DNA from: Flavobacterium sp. LC2016-12
GTDB lineage: Bacteria > Bacteroidota > Bacteroidia > Flavobacteriales > Flavobacteriaceae
Direction of reading: 5' to 3'
DNA length: 64,000 nucleotides
Assembly: GCF_015351595.1 (NCBI RefSeq)
Contig: NZ_JADKPT010000008.1
Span: 124,001 to 188,000 of the forward strand
Below, piece by piece: positions 1-7,839 of this stretch (positions within the stretch are counted from its first letter, which is position 1; every line of letters starts with the position of its first letter). A program made the translations under genes and the position numbers. The notes below the pieces were generated by a model. The model saw only the letters and a program-made list of their open reading frames with translations. It was not told the origin of the DNA and ran no database searches.

Positions 1-567
1 CTCGCAATAGTTGAACTAGATTTAAAAAACGCGGAGTCTGGTAATAGAGAAAAACAAGACTTCATCGATAGGATAAAATTTTTGGAAGATTCAAAAGAAC
101 AACTAGAGGAATCGAAAAGACAAATGGAAATTGCTAATAAAAATTCAATTGATCAACTAAACGCAAAATTAAAAGAAGCAAATATAAATAATGAAAATCT
201 AGTGTCTAATATTCAGGAATATAAATATATTGATCCTGAAAAAATTCGAGAAAGCTTAGGAATTGGAAAAGAATTTCATAAATATTCAAATGAAACAATC
301 CTAAAAGCAATGTCAGAAGGAATCTTCGCAAATTGGCAGTTAGATCAACTTTTCTCAATATCTGATTTAAACAAGACTGAAAATAATATAATCGACTCAA
401 CTTGGATTGATGACGCATTCTTAAAAGATTTAATAGAGCTACAAATTCTTAGCAAAAACGATAAAGGGATTTATCAAATTTCAGACCACGGAGAAGATTT
501 TATCGAGTATGTAAAAAAGAAAAATTCAAAATATTATCAGAATTTTAGATTTAAACACAACCTCTAA
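1..567 (+). CDS. Partial coiled-coil protein with winged-helix-like tail (5' end outside window)
   Basis: The reading frame is open from the first base of the window, so this is the 3' part of a longer gene; the TTG at position 82 is internal. The visible 188 residues begin LAIVELDLKNAESGNREKQD, which matches the middle of the protein encoded at 949-1776 (KVLELKNAESGNKEKQD), so the two are paralogues. A long Lys/Glu/Asn/Gln-rich coiled coil is followed by a compact C-terminal region ending DKGIYQISDHGEDFIEYV, which resembles the wing and last helix of a winged-helix fold. By analogy with the paralogue the missing N-terminus probably holds two membrane segments; that is inference. Function unknown. 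The next gene starts 11 bases downstream. Confidence 0.75.
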   Translation, partial: LAIVELDLKNAESGNREKQDFIDRIKFLEDSKEQLEESKRQMEIANKNSIDQLNAKLKEANINNENLVSNIQEYKYIDPEKIRESLGIGKEFHKYSNETILKAMSEGIFANWQLDQLFSISDLNKTENNIIDSTWIDDAFLKDLIELQILSKNDKGIYQISDHGEDFIEYVKKKNSKYYQNFRFKHNL

Positions 568-578
568 AAATAATAACT

Positions 579-905
579 ATGCAAATTGAAATAATTACTC
601 CAAATGCAACGCAACTAAGAGAACAAATTTTTAAAGCTGTTAAAAATGGTAGTTTAGAAACTTGGAAGATTGCACAATCAGAAGATGATAAATATTTATT
701 GACACCAGTTGGCGCACAATTTTATAATAACATTCTTCTCAGATTTGAGGTATTACCTTTTAGTAAAAATCTAACAATACATCCAACACACTGGAGAACA
801 CAAGAACAATCTTCGGATGCATTGATCGCTATTGTACTAGGAATGATTACTGCCGCTCTATTAACGCATTTTAGCACAGACTTTACAAGACTTGAAACAA
901 AATGA
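579..905 (+). CDS. Small protein of unknown function with one C-terminal membrane segment
   Basis: A 108-residue protein starting at an ATG 11 bases after the preceding stop and probably cotranscribed with both neighbours. Residues about 28-55 (SLETWKIAQSEDDKYLLTPVGAQFYNNILL) have the pattern L-T-x-x-G-x-x-F that also closes both flanking genes (ISDHGEDFIEYV upstream, LTDLGQEVYIYM downstream), suggesting a shared small winged-helix-like module. Residues about 82-97 are hydrophobic (ALIAIVLGMITAALLTHF) and fit a tail anchor. No family is recognised. The shared tail motif and the packing suggest that the three proteins act together; this is inferred. Confidence 0.6.
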   Translation: MQIEIITPNATQLREQIFKAVKNGSLETWKIAQSEDDKYLLTPVGAQFYNNILLRFEVLPFSKNLTIHPTHWRTQEQSSDALIAIVLGMITAALLTHFSTDFTRLETK

Positions 906-948
906 AAATAATAAGAAACAACAATTTATAAATGATGAAAACAAATAC

Positions 949-1776
949 ATGACTGTAGCAGATCTAATAAAAAGCATAATTGATACTTCAAAGGAGCGAA
1001 TCAAAACGCCGATTACAGGTGCCTTCGTTTTCTCTTTTATCATTTATAATTGGCGACCAATATCTATTTTGTTTTCAGACTTAAAGATTCAAGAAAGAAT
1101 TGAACTTATAGATGGTTATCTTGATGTATGGTCACTAGTATATCCAATATTGATGGCTCTTGTAATTACAATTATAGTTCCTTTTTTCATGTGGGGTATT
1201 GATTCGATTCTAATTTATGCAAAGAAAAAAAGGCTTGAAAAGAATTATGAAAATAGAACTAATGTTCTTGCGGAAAAAATTAAAATTGCTACCAAAGTTT
1301 TAGAGTTAAAAAATGCCGAATCGGGTAATAAGGAGAAACAAGATCTTTTAGATCAGATAAATTATTTGGAGTCCTCACAAAATCAATTGAAAACATTACA
1401 CAAAAATGAAATTGATCAAATCAATTTGTCTTTACAACAAGCGAATGATTCATTGCATATGTCAGTACGAGAGAATGAACAAAATTTAAAAGTGCTCAAT
1501 GATTTAAGAGCAACAGTTGTTATAGCAAATGGTAGAAAGAAAGAACTAGAGGATAAAGGTCGCCAGTTGTATAAAGAGATGGCTCCAAGACAACGTCAAA
1601 ATTTTGAAGCTGTCATCAATCAAAAAGGTGAAGTGGATACGTTAGTTTTGGATGCCGAAGACACAAAAGAATTAGCTGATCTACTTTTAATTGAAGGTGA
1701 TATTACTAAAACTAAGTGGATCCTTACCGATTTAGGACAAGAAGTATACATTTATATGCTCTTTAAGAAATATTAA
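949..1776 (+). CDS. Membrane-anchored coiled-coil protein of unknown function
   Basis: 275 residues from the ATG at 949. The frame is open further up to a TTG at 892, which would overlap the previous gene by 14 bases; the ATG is preferred because the conserved-looking start MTVADLIKSIIDTSKERIKTP begins there. Two hydrophobic segments (about residues 25-40 and 66-92) are followed by a coiled coil of about 140 residues and a short C-terminal module ending LTDLGQEVYIYMLFKKY. It is a paralogue of the truncated gene at the left edge: the stretches LKNAESGNKEKQDLLDQINYLESSQNQL and LKNAESGNREKQDFIDRIKFLEDSKEQL align directly. The function is not known; a membrane sensor or scaffold is one possibility. 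No terminator is seen just after it. Confidence 0.65.
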   Translation: MTVADLIKSIIDTSKERIKTPITGAFVFSFIIYNWRPISILFSDLKIQERIELIDGYLDVWSLVYPILMALVITIIVPFFMWGIDSILIYAKKKRLEKNYENRTNVLAEKIKIATKVLELKNAESGNKEKQDLLDQINYLESSQNQLKTLHKNEIDQINLSLQQANDSLHMSVRENEQNLKVLNDLRATVVIANGRKKELEDKGRQLYKEMAPRQRQNFEAVINQKGEVDTLVLDAEDTKELADLLLIEGDITKTKWILTDLGQEVYIYMLFKKY

Positions 1777-1938
1777 ATATTGAAATATTCTCCTGCTGGG
1801 CCGAACTTGTGGCTCGTGTCATTTAATATCAATTAATTCGATACCAACTTGATGTCAATATTTCAATCTAAAATATCCATTTATAAATCTAAACAATCAC
1901 TTTACTTATACCTGATTTCATTCTTATAAAAACTAATC

Positions 1939-2021
1939 CCTAGCCCCGATGGGAGGGAAAATCCTTTTGTGCCGGGGTTCGGCACAAAAGATTGGAAGGA
2001 ACAGCGGGAAATAGCTTCTAA
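1939..2021. repeat. REP-like intergenic element with a hairpin
   Basis: Begins AGCCCCGATGGGAGGG and ends GCGGGAAATAGCT. Inside, 1964-1973 and 1981-1990 form a perfect 10-bp stem (CTTTTGTGCC / GGCACAAAAG) around a 7-base loop. Similar GCCCCGAT...GGGAAATAGCT elements are, from memory, frequent between genes in flavobacterial genomes; only one copy is in this window. Confidence 0.55.
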
Positions 2022-2071
2022 TTAAAATTCCAAGCTTTAAAATTCCAAATTCCAACTTTTTATTGGAAACT

Positions 2072-2221
2072 GCCAATCTTTGTCGAGCTACTTGCGGGGA
2101 TTTGCTTCGCCAGTCGCTATCGCTCGAGTCTCCTTCGTCGAAATGACAAAAATGAGAAAACTTTGCACGCTTAATTCCAAAGCTTGGAACAAAATACTTT
2201 GCGACTTTGCGACTCTGAGAG
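2072..2221. repeat. Dispersed intergenic repeat, copy 1
   Basis: Modules in order: GCCAATCTTTGT-GAGCTACTTGC, GAAATGACAAAAATGAGAAA, CTTTGCACGCTTAATT, and ACTTTGCGACTTTGCGACT. The same modules in the same order recur at 2974-3115 and partly at 3142-3198. Confidence 0.65.
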
Positions 2222-2379
2222 ATTAATTCACAACCTTAAAATGAAAATTTCTTTTGAATCGACCCAATCCTACATTACAGAATTTAGTTTTTATAAGAAT
2301 ATTGTTTTTTATTAAATATTTTCTTTCTTTGCGAGCACGAACGAGACAATAGTTTTTAATCTAATAAATACCTAATTCT

Positions 2380-2943
2380 ATGAGACATTTTTGTATACTA
2401 TTTTTCATTTTTCTTTCAGCATTTAAATCAATTGCTCAAAAAGTTAATATTCAAATTATTACGAAGAATAATGATACAATAAAAGACTATAAAATTGATG
2501 CTAATTATTCATTTGAAAATACGATGGTTCTCGACTTAGAAAATAAATTGAAAGTTTACGATACGAATGATAAAAAGAAGGAATTTCTCCCAAACGAGCT
2601 TAAATCGTTTAATTTTATGAATGCCGATAAACATGTTGAATTTATTAGTATTGAAGATAAAGTATTTGGATTATTGATGTACTCAAATAAGCTTAAATTG
2701 CTGAAAGTAATAAAACCAGGTTATACCAAAGTGAATTTTTATGTAGTTATAAGACCCAACAATGGTAAAATATCATACATGGAAGCAATGGGGTTGAGTA
2801 GACTTATTTCGAAAAAAGTTATTACTCGTGAGATTTCCGATTGTCCAGTCATACTTGAAAAAGTAGAAAATAAGACTTTAAAAATTAATGGTGAAGAAGG
2901 AGTAATTGAATTAGTAAAAACTTACGAATCGGATTGTTTTTGA
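2380..2943 (+). CDS. Small secreted protein of unknown function
   Basis: 187 residues starting at an ATG with a clear signal peptide (MRHFCILFFIFLSAFKSIAQ, cleavage after SIAQ or nearby). The mature part is about 165 residues, Lys- and Asn-rich and predicted soluble, with alternating hydrophobic residues that suggest beta structure (NIQIITKNNDTIKDYKIDANYSFENT). It contains two Cys residues, one in ISDCPVI and one as part of the C-terminal SDCF. It stands alone between two repeat-rich gaps. No family is recognised; exported, periplasmic or surface location is the only inference I can support. Confidence 0.7.
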   Translation: MRHFCILFFIFLSAFKSIAQKVNIQIITKNNDTIKDYKIDANYSFENTMVLDLENKLKVYDTNDKKKEFLPNELKSFNFMNADKHVEFISIEDKVFGLLMYSNKLKLLKVIKPGYTKVNFYVVIRPNNGKISYMEAMGLSRLISKKVITREISDCPVILEKVENKTLKINGEEGVIELVKTYESDCF

Positions 2944-2973
2944 ATGTAATCGAATTTTCTTTTTATTTAAAAC

Positions 2974-3198
2974 AGCCAATCTTTGTAGAGCTTCTAGTGT
3001 GATTTCGCATGACTCGAAATGACATAAAATGAGAAAAATTTGCACGCTTAATTCACAGTTTGAAGTGAAAAACTTTGCGACTTTGCTCCCGATAGCTATC
3101 GGGATTGCGCGAATATTTCTGCGGCATTAAATAAAAAACTTAGCCAATCTTTGTAGAGCTACTTGCAGGGATTTTTCCTTCGCCGAAATGACAAACTG
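2974..3198. repeat. Dispersed intergenic repeat, copies 2 and 3
   Basis: AGCCAATCTTTGTAGAGCT starts at 2974 and again at 3142. The first copy continues through GAAATGACATAAAATGAGAAA, TTTGCACGCTTAATTC and AACTTTGCGACTTTG to about 3115; the second keeps the opening module and the GAAATGACAAA module, then decays. Confidence 0.6.
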
Positions 3199-3330
3199 TA
3201 CGTGTACATTCAGAATACTAGGTATCGAAAGACAAAAAAATAAAAACCTTTGCGAACCTCCGCGCTATCTTAGCGAATCTCTGTGAAACTTCCAAAACCT
3301 TCCAAAACCTCCCAACCTTACGAAAACAAA

Positions 3331-3361
3331 AAGAGGGCGGTACCGATAGCACCGCCCTCTT
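3331..3361 (-). terminator. Intrinsic terminator of the RND efflux operon
   Basis: Perfect 11-bp stem (3331-3341 AAGAGGGCGGT with 3351-3361 ACCGCCCTCTT) around a 9-base loop. Read on the minus strand the stem is followed by TTTGTTTTCG, as expected for a terminator about 100 bases after the adaptor gene's stop codon. Confidence 0.85.
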
Positions 3362-3464
3362 AGGCAAATTTTAATTTACATTTTAAAACCAAATCTAATT
3401 TTAAAATGCCGCAATGAATTGCGTACAGTTTTTGGTAATCACTAAACAGAAAGCAAAACGCAGG

Positions 3465-4553
3465 TTATTCGTTTATGATATCGCCTTCCTTAGTTTCTTC
3501 GCTGGCAATTTTTACCAGTTTGTCTTTGCGATTTAAGTCGCCAAATATTTCGATTTTATCGTCTATTTCTCTTCCTCTTTTTACATTGACTCTTGTGGCT
3601 TTGTGATCGATTACTTTTATTACAAAAGTACCTTCAGCAGAACTCACCAAAGCCGTTTTCGGAATTACGAACGTGCTGTCTTTCGCGTTAAGCGGTAACA
3701 AAACTTCGGCTACCATTCCGGGTAATAAATCTTTTTTAGTGTTGTGAACATCCATTTCTACACGTTCTGAACGCAGTTTTAAATCTAAAGCACCAGACAT
3801 TCTGGTGATTTTTGCTGTAAAAGGTTCAGGTAATGATTTTACGTTAAAAGTCATTTCGTCGCCGGTGTGTAAATATCCGGTGTACAATTCCGGAACAGAA
3901 ACCGCCAAACGCAATTTATCCTGTTGCTGAATCGTCAGTAAAGGCAAGTCTGAACCTTTTCCTGCCGGACCAACAAATGTTCCTAAATTCACGTTTCTTG
4001 CTGCTACAACACCATCAAACGGAGCACGAATCTCCAAATAACCTCTCATAATCGAAACTTCTTTGTGTCCTGCAACCGCAGCCTGATATTGTGCGTAATC
4101 AGAATTTTTCTTTCCGCTGGCCATTTCTAAATCATTTTTAGAAATTGTTCCTTCTACTTTGCTGGTTTCGTACAAACGGTTGTAGGTACTTTTGCTGGTC
4201 GCGTAAATAGCTTCCATCGATTTCAGTCTTGATTCGGCTGCAGCCAGTTGCGAACTGATTTCAGGTGCTTCTAAAACGATCAAAAGTTGTCCTTTTTTTA
4301 CTTTTGTACCAATATCAACTTTAAGTAATTTCACGAAACTGCTCACTTTAGCATACAAATCTACTTGTTGAAAACCGGTTAATTCGGCTGGTAAACGCAA
4401 TTCGGTTGTTAGTTTTTCTTTTTCTAACAGAAACGTTTCTGTTTTAGGTTCCAATTCTGCAACAGGCGCTTCTTCTTTCTTAGAATTACAGCTAGTTAGA
4501 AGAAATACGGCTACAAAAAATAATGCGGTCGATTGTATAATTTTATTTTTCAT
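3465..4553 (-). CDS. RND efflux periplasmic adaptor (membrane fusion protein), lipoprotein
   Basis: 362 residues. It is the periplasmic adaptor that links the inner-membrane pump (4543-7827) to the outer-membrane channel (7840-9234). The N-terminus is a lipoprotein signal with lipobox LTSC, Cys22. Then come a biotinyl/lipoyl-like half (VDIGTKVKKGQLLIVLEAPEI), an alpha-helical hairpin (about residues 100-165), the second lipoyl half (LEIRAPFDGVVAARNVNLGTFVG), a beta-barrel domain and a membrane-proximal domain. Its start overlaps the end of the pump gene by 11 bases, so the two are translationally coupled. The exported substrate cannot be read from sequence. Confidence 0.9.
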   Translation of the reverse strand: MKNKIIQSTALFFVAVFLLTSCNSKKEEAPVAELEPKTETFLLEKEKLTTELRLPAELTGFQQVDLYAKVSSFVKLLKVDIGTKVKKGQLLIVLEAPEISSQLAAAESRLKSMEAIYATSKSTYNRLYETSKVEGTISKNDLEMASGKKNSDYAQYQAAVAGHKEVSIMRGYLEIRAPFDGVVAARNVNLGTFVGPAGKGSDLPLLTIQQQDKLRLAVSVPELYTGYLHTGDEMTFNVKSLPEPFTAKITRMSGALDLKLRSERVEMDVHNTKKDLLPGMVAEVLLPLNAKDSTFVIPKTALVSSAEGTFVIKVIDHKATRVNVKRGREIDDKIEIFGDLNRKDKLVKIASEETKEGDIINE

Positions 4554-7500
4554 TTTTTTGATTTAATGATGAGATATAATGGATGCTTTCTTCGTCTTCA
4601 GGATCTAAAGAAACCGATTGTGTCGTTGTATGTTCTTGTGCCCACGCAAAAATTAACGGTAAAATTAATAAAACTGCAAACGTTGAGAACATTAATCCGC
4701 CAATAACCGCTCTTCCTAACGGAGAAACTTGATCGCCACCTTCGCCGTGACCAATTGCCATTGGCAACATTCCGGCAATCATCGCTACCGAAGTCATGAT
4801 AATCGGACGAAGACGCAACGCCGCAGCTTCACGAGCCGACTCTAAAGCGTTTCCGTTTATTTTGCGCAATTGCTCGGCATTGGTAACCAATAAAACGGCA
4901 TTCGCGATCGAAACTCCAACCGACATAATGATTCCCATATACGATTGTAAGTTTAGGGTTGAACCTGTAATGGTCAGCATTAATAACGCTCCTAAAACCA
5001 CCGCCGGAACGGTTGTTAAAATAACCAGCGAAACCTTGAACGACTGGAAATTAGCGGCTAACATTAAGAAGATTACAAAAATGGCAACCAATAATCCTAC
5101 TTGTAAACTACTTAATGTTTCTTCCAATACTTTACTTAAACCGATAGGAGAAATGAACAAACCACGTGGCAGTTCTCCTAATGAGCTTATTGTTGCAGCT
5201 ACATCCTTACTAGCCGTCCCCAAATCGGTCTGGTAGATGTTTGCTGTAACGGTAATGTATGGCATAGCCCCTAAATTGTCATTTTCACCGCTTACAAAGC
5301 CGGGTGTAATTTTGGCAACGTCACTTAAAACAGGACGAAGCGAGTTTTTCAATACCGGAATTTCTCCAATATCTGTTTTACTTTTCATTTGGTTTAACGG
5401 AACCTGAACCTGAACGTTGTACGACAATCCGGCTCTTTCGTCGACCCATGTATTTTTCTCTGTATATCTGGAAGATGAGGTCGAAGCCACAAGCGATCTC
5501 GAAATATCATTCATATCAACTCCTAATTCGGCAGCACGGGTTCTGTCAATATCAATATTCATCGCTGGATAATGAATTGGCTGACCAATTTGCACGTCTC
5601 TGAAATAGGCTATTTTCTGAAGTTTTTCTACAATTTTGTTGGCGTACAACTCATTTCGTTTTTTGTCTTTTCCGGCAATACGAACTTCAATTGGAGTAGG
5701 AGAGCCCTGGCTCAAAACTTTGTCCGTTAATTCGATTGGCTCAAATGATAGTTTCACATCTGGTAATACTTTTTTGATTCGGGCTCTGAAATCGTCTTTG
5801 AACTCATCCATATCCGTGTGATATTCTTTCAAACTCACCTGAAATACCGCTTCGTGCGAACCGGCCATGAACAAATAAATTGGGTTAATCGAGAACAACG
5901 ACGGGTGCTGACCTACGTATACAGAAGATATTCCGATATGTTCTTTACCAACCATTTTTTGCAATTCTTTCAAAACGATAACTGCTTTTTCTTCGGTACG
6001 TTCTAAACGGGTTCCGTCGGGAGCACGCATTCTTAGCTGAAACTGACTTGAATTTACTTTAGGGAAAACATCTTTTCCGATAAATGTAATAAAGGTAACA
6101 GCTAAAATTGTTGCAGAAACAAGATAGATCAAAGCAGCTGCTTTTTTGAATGGAAACAAGCGATCTAAAGTTCTCATGAATCGGATTCTGAAGCGCTCGA
6201 AAGCGCCTATTTTTCCGTTTCCATCTGTATCAGTTCTTTCAACGTAATCTTTTTTCTGAGTGATCAATTGTTTCTCAGATTCAGGAGTTAATCCACATTT
6301 ATTAAATTCCGCTTCATCATCTGTAATATTCGGATCGTGTTCGTGTTTGGCATGGTCTTTCATCAACCAGTTCGCCATTACGGGAACAAAGGTTTGTGAA
6401 AGTAAAAATGAAATTACCATTGAGAATCCAATTGCCAATGCCAACGGCAGGAACAACGCTCCGGGAATACCAACCATCGTAAATGCTGGCGCAAATACGG
6501 CCAAAATACAAAGTAAGATCAATAATTTAGGCAACGCAATTTCCTGACAGGCGTCCCAGATAGCGAGTGCCTTGGGTTTTCCCATGTCGAGATGCTGGTG
6601 AATATTTTCAATGGTTACGGTACTTTCATCCACCAAAATTCCAATTGCCAAAGCCAATCCGCTTAAAGACATTAAATTGATGGTTTGCCCGAATAATTTC
6701 AGGAATAAAACTCCGGAAATAATCGAAATTGGAATGGTTAAGATTACGATCAAAGCCGCACGTCTGTCTCCAAGGAAAAGTAAAACCATTAATCCGGTTA
6801 AAACCGCACCAATAATTCCTTCTGTAATTAAACTTTTAACCGAGTTGATTACATAAACCGACTGGTCAAATTCGTATGATAATTTTACATCTTCCGGAAG
6901 TGTACTTTGGATTTTAGGCAATTCAGACTTTAATTTCTGAACCACATCCCAGGTCGAAGCGTCTCCGGCTTTTGCAATACTGATGTAAACCGAACGTTTT
7001 CCGTTTACCAATGCATAACCTGCTGTAATATCGGCACCATCTTTTACAGTTGCCACATCGCCTAACTTTAAGTTTTGAACGCTTCCTTTAAACAACGGAA
7101 TGTTTTCAAAATCTTTAACTTCTTTAATTGTATTATTTGTTGGTGTAATATAATTGATATCGCCCATTCTAACGTTTCCGGATGGAGCCGTCTGGTTGTT
7201 GATACGAATTGCTTCAACAATTTGATCCGGCGTCATATTGTGCGAACGCAACAAATCCGGATCTACGTTAACCTCGATTGTTCTTGGGCTTCCGCCGAAA
7301 GGTGCCGGCGATAATAAACCGGGAATTGAAGTAAACGAAGCACGAACATAAACGTTGGCTAAATCCTGTAATTCATTGTTTGATCTGATTTTACTGCTCA
7401 AAACCAATTGCCCAATTGGCAACGAAGAAGCATCAAAACGAATAATAAACGGAGGCTGTGTGCCCGGAGGAAAAGCCGCCTGGATTCTGTTGGAAAGTGA

Positions 7501-7827
7501 ACTCAGCTCGGCAGCTGCCTGAGCCATATTCGTGTTTTCATAATAGGTTAATTTCATAATCATTAACCCCTGAATATTTTTGGTTTCAACCGATTTTACA
7601 CCGTTTGCAAAGGGTAAAATGTTGACATAAGTCTTAGCGAAATAAGCCTCCATTTGGTCTGGTGTGTAACCTCCAAAAGGGTGCGCAATATAAATTACCG
7701 GCAAATTCATTTTTGGTAAAATATCTACCTTAATGTCCTTGATGGCACCAATTCCGAAGAAAAATAAACCAGCCACCATAACTAATATGGAGATGGGTTT
7801 GCGGAGTGCAAAACGTATTAAATTCAT
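4543..7827 (-). CDS. RND-family efflux pump (HAE1/AcrB-like inner-membrane permease)
   Basis: 1094 residues, proton-driven export through the tripartite complex with its operon partners. TM1 is at about residues 10-30, a large periplasmic loop follows, TM2-TM6 lie at about 335-495, the second periplasmic loop at about 590-900, and TM8-TM12 at about 905-1062. TM4 carries LAIGILVDEST, where AcrB has two adjacent Asp; here they are Asp400-Glu401. TM10 reads GVSIANAVLL (971-980), with Ala at the position of AcrB's relay Lys. The cytoplasmic TM6-TM7 loop (about 490-562) is long and acidic and contains DTDGNGKIGAFE at 533-544, a textbook EF-hand calcium-binding loop. The gene is 12 bases downstream of the TolC-like gene. 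Substrate unknown. Confidence 0.93.
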   Translation of the reverse strand: MNLIRFALRKPISILVMVAGLFFFGIGAIKDIKVDILPKMNLPVIYIAHPFGGYTPDQMEAYFAKTYVNILPFANGVKSVETKNIQGLMIMKLTYYENTNMAQAAAELSSLSNRIQAAFPPGTQPPFIIRFDASSLPIGQLVLSSKIRSNNELQDLANVYVRASFTSIPGLLSPAPFGGSPRTIEVNVDPDLLRSHNMTPDQIVEAIRINNQTAPSGNVRMGDINYITPTNNTIKEVKDFENIPLFKGSVQNLKLGDVATVKDGADITAGYALVNGKRSVYISIAKAGDASTWDVVQKLKSELPKIQSTLPEDVKLSYEFDQSVYVINSVKSLITEGIIGAVLTGLMVLLFLGDRRAALIVILTIPISIISGVLFLKLFGQTINLMSLSGLALAIGILVDESTVTIENIHQHLDMGKPKALAIWDACQEIALPKLLILLCILAVFAPAFTMVGIPGALFLPLALAIGFSMVISFLLSQTFVPVMANWLMKDHAKHEHDPNITDDEAEFNKCGLTPESEKQLITQKKDYVERTDTDGNGKIGAFERFRIRFMRTLDRLFPFKKAAALIYLVSATILAVTFITFIGKDVFPKVNSSQFQLRMRAPDGTRLERTEEKAVIVLKELQKMVGKEHIGISSVYVGQHPSLFSINPIYLFMAGSHEAVFQVSLKEYHTDMDEFKDDFRARIKKVLPDVKLSFEPIELTDKVLSQGSPTPIEVRIAGKDKKRNELYANKIVEKLQKIAYFRDVQIGQPIHYPAMNIDIDRTRAAELGVDMNDISRSLVASTSSSRYTEKNTWVDERAGLSYNVQVQVPLNQMKSKTDIGEIPVLKNSLRPVLSDVAKITPGFVSGENDNLGAMPYITVTANIYQTDLGTASKDVAATISSLGELPRGLFISPIGLSKVLEETLSSLQVGLLVAIFVIFLMLAANFQSFKVSLVILTTVPAVVLGALLMLTITGSTLNLQSYMGIIMSVGVSIANAVLLVTNAEQLRKINGNALESAREAAALRLRPIIMTSVAMIAGMLPMAIGHGEGGDQVSPLGRAVIGGLMFSTFAVLLILPLIFAWAQEHTTTQSVSLDPEDEESIHYISSLNQKNEK

Positions 7828-7839
7828 TAGGATCTATAA

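Larger units (their letters stand above)
1777..2379. other. Gene-free stretch with intergenic repeats
   Basis: No convincing coding frame. It holds a hairpin-bearing element (1939-2021) and a long copy of a local dispersed repeat (2072-2221), each described separately. The remainder is A/T-rich. Confidence 0.6.
2944..3464. other. Gene-free stretch with repeat copies and a terminator
   Basis: No coding frame is convincing. It contains two copies of the dispersed repeat, a 16-bp perfect palindrome CCCGATAGCTATCGGG at 3088-3103 (the same core recurs at 15171-15186), and a strong terminator at 3331-3361. Confidence 0.6.

Noticed and set aside
82..567. A complete gene starting at the TTG at 82
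   Set aside because: The frame is open to the first base of the window and the upstream residues align with a paralogue, so the TTG is internal to a truncated gene.
4796..5236. Plus-strand reading frames of 146 and 95 residues opposite the RND pump gene
   Set aside because: They are antisense to a strongly supported gene and show no family features.
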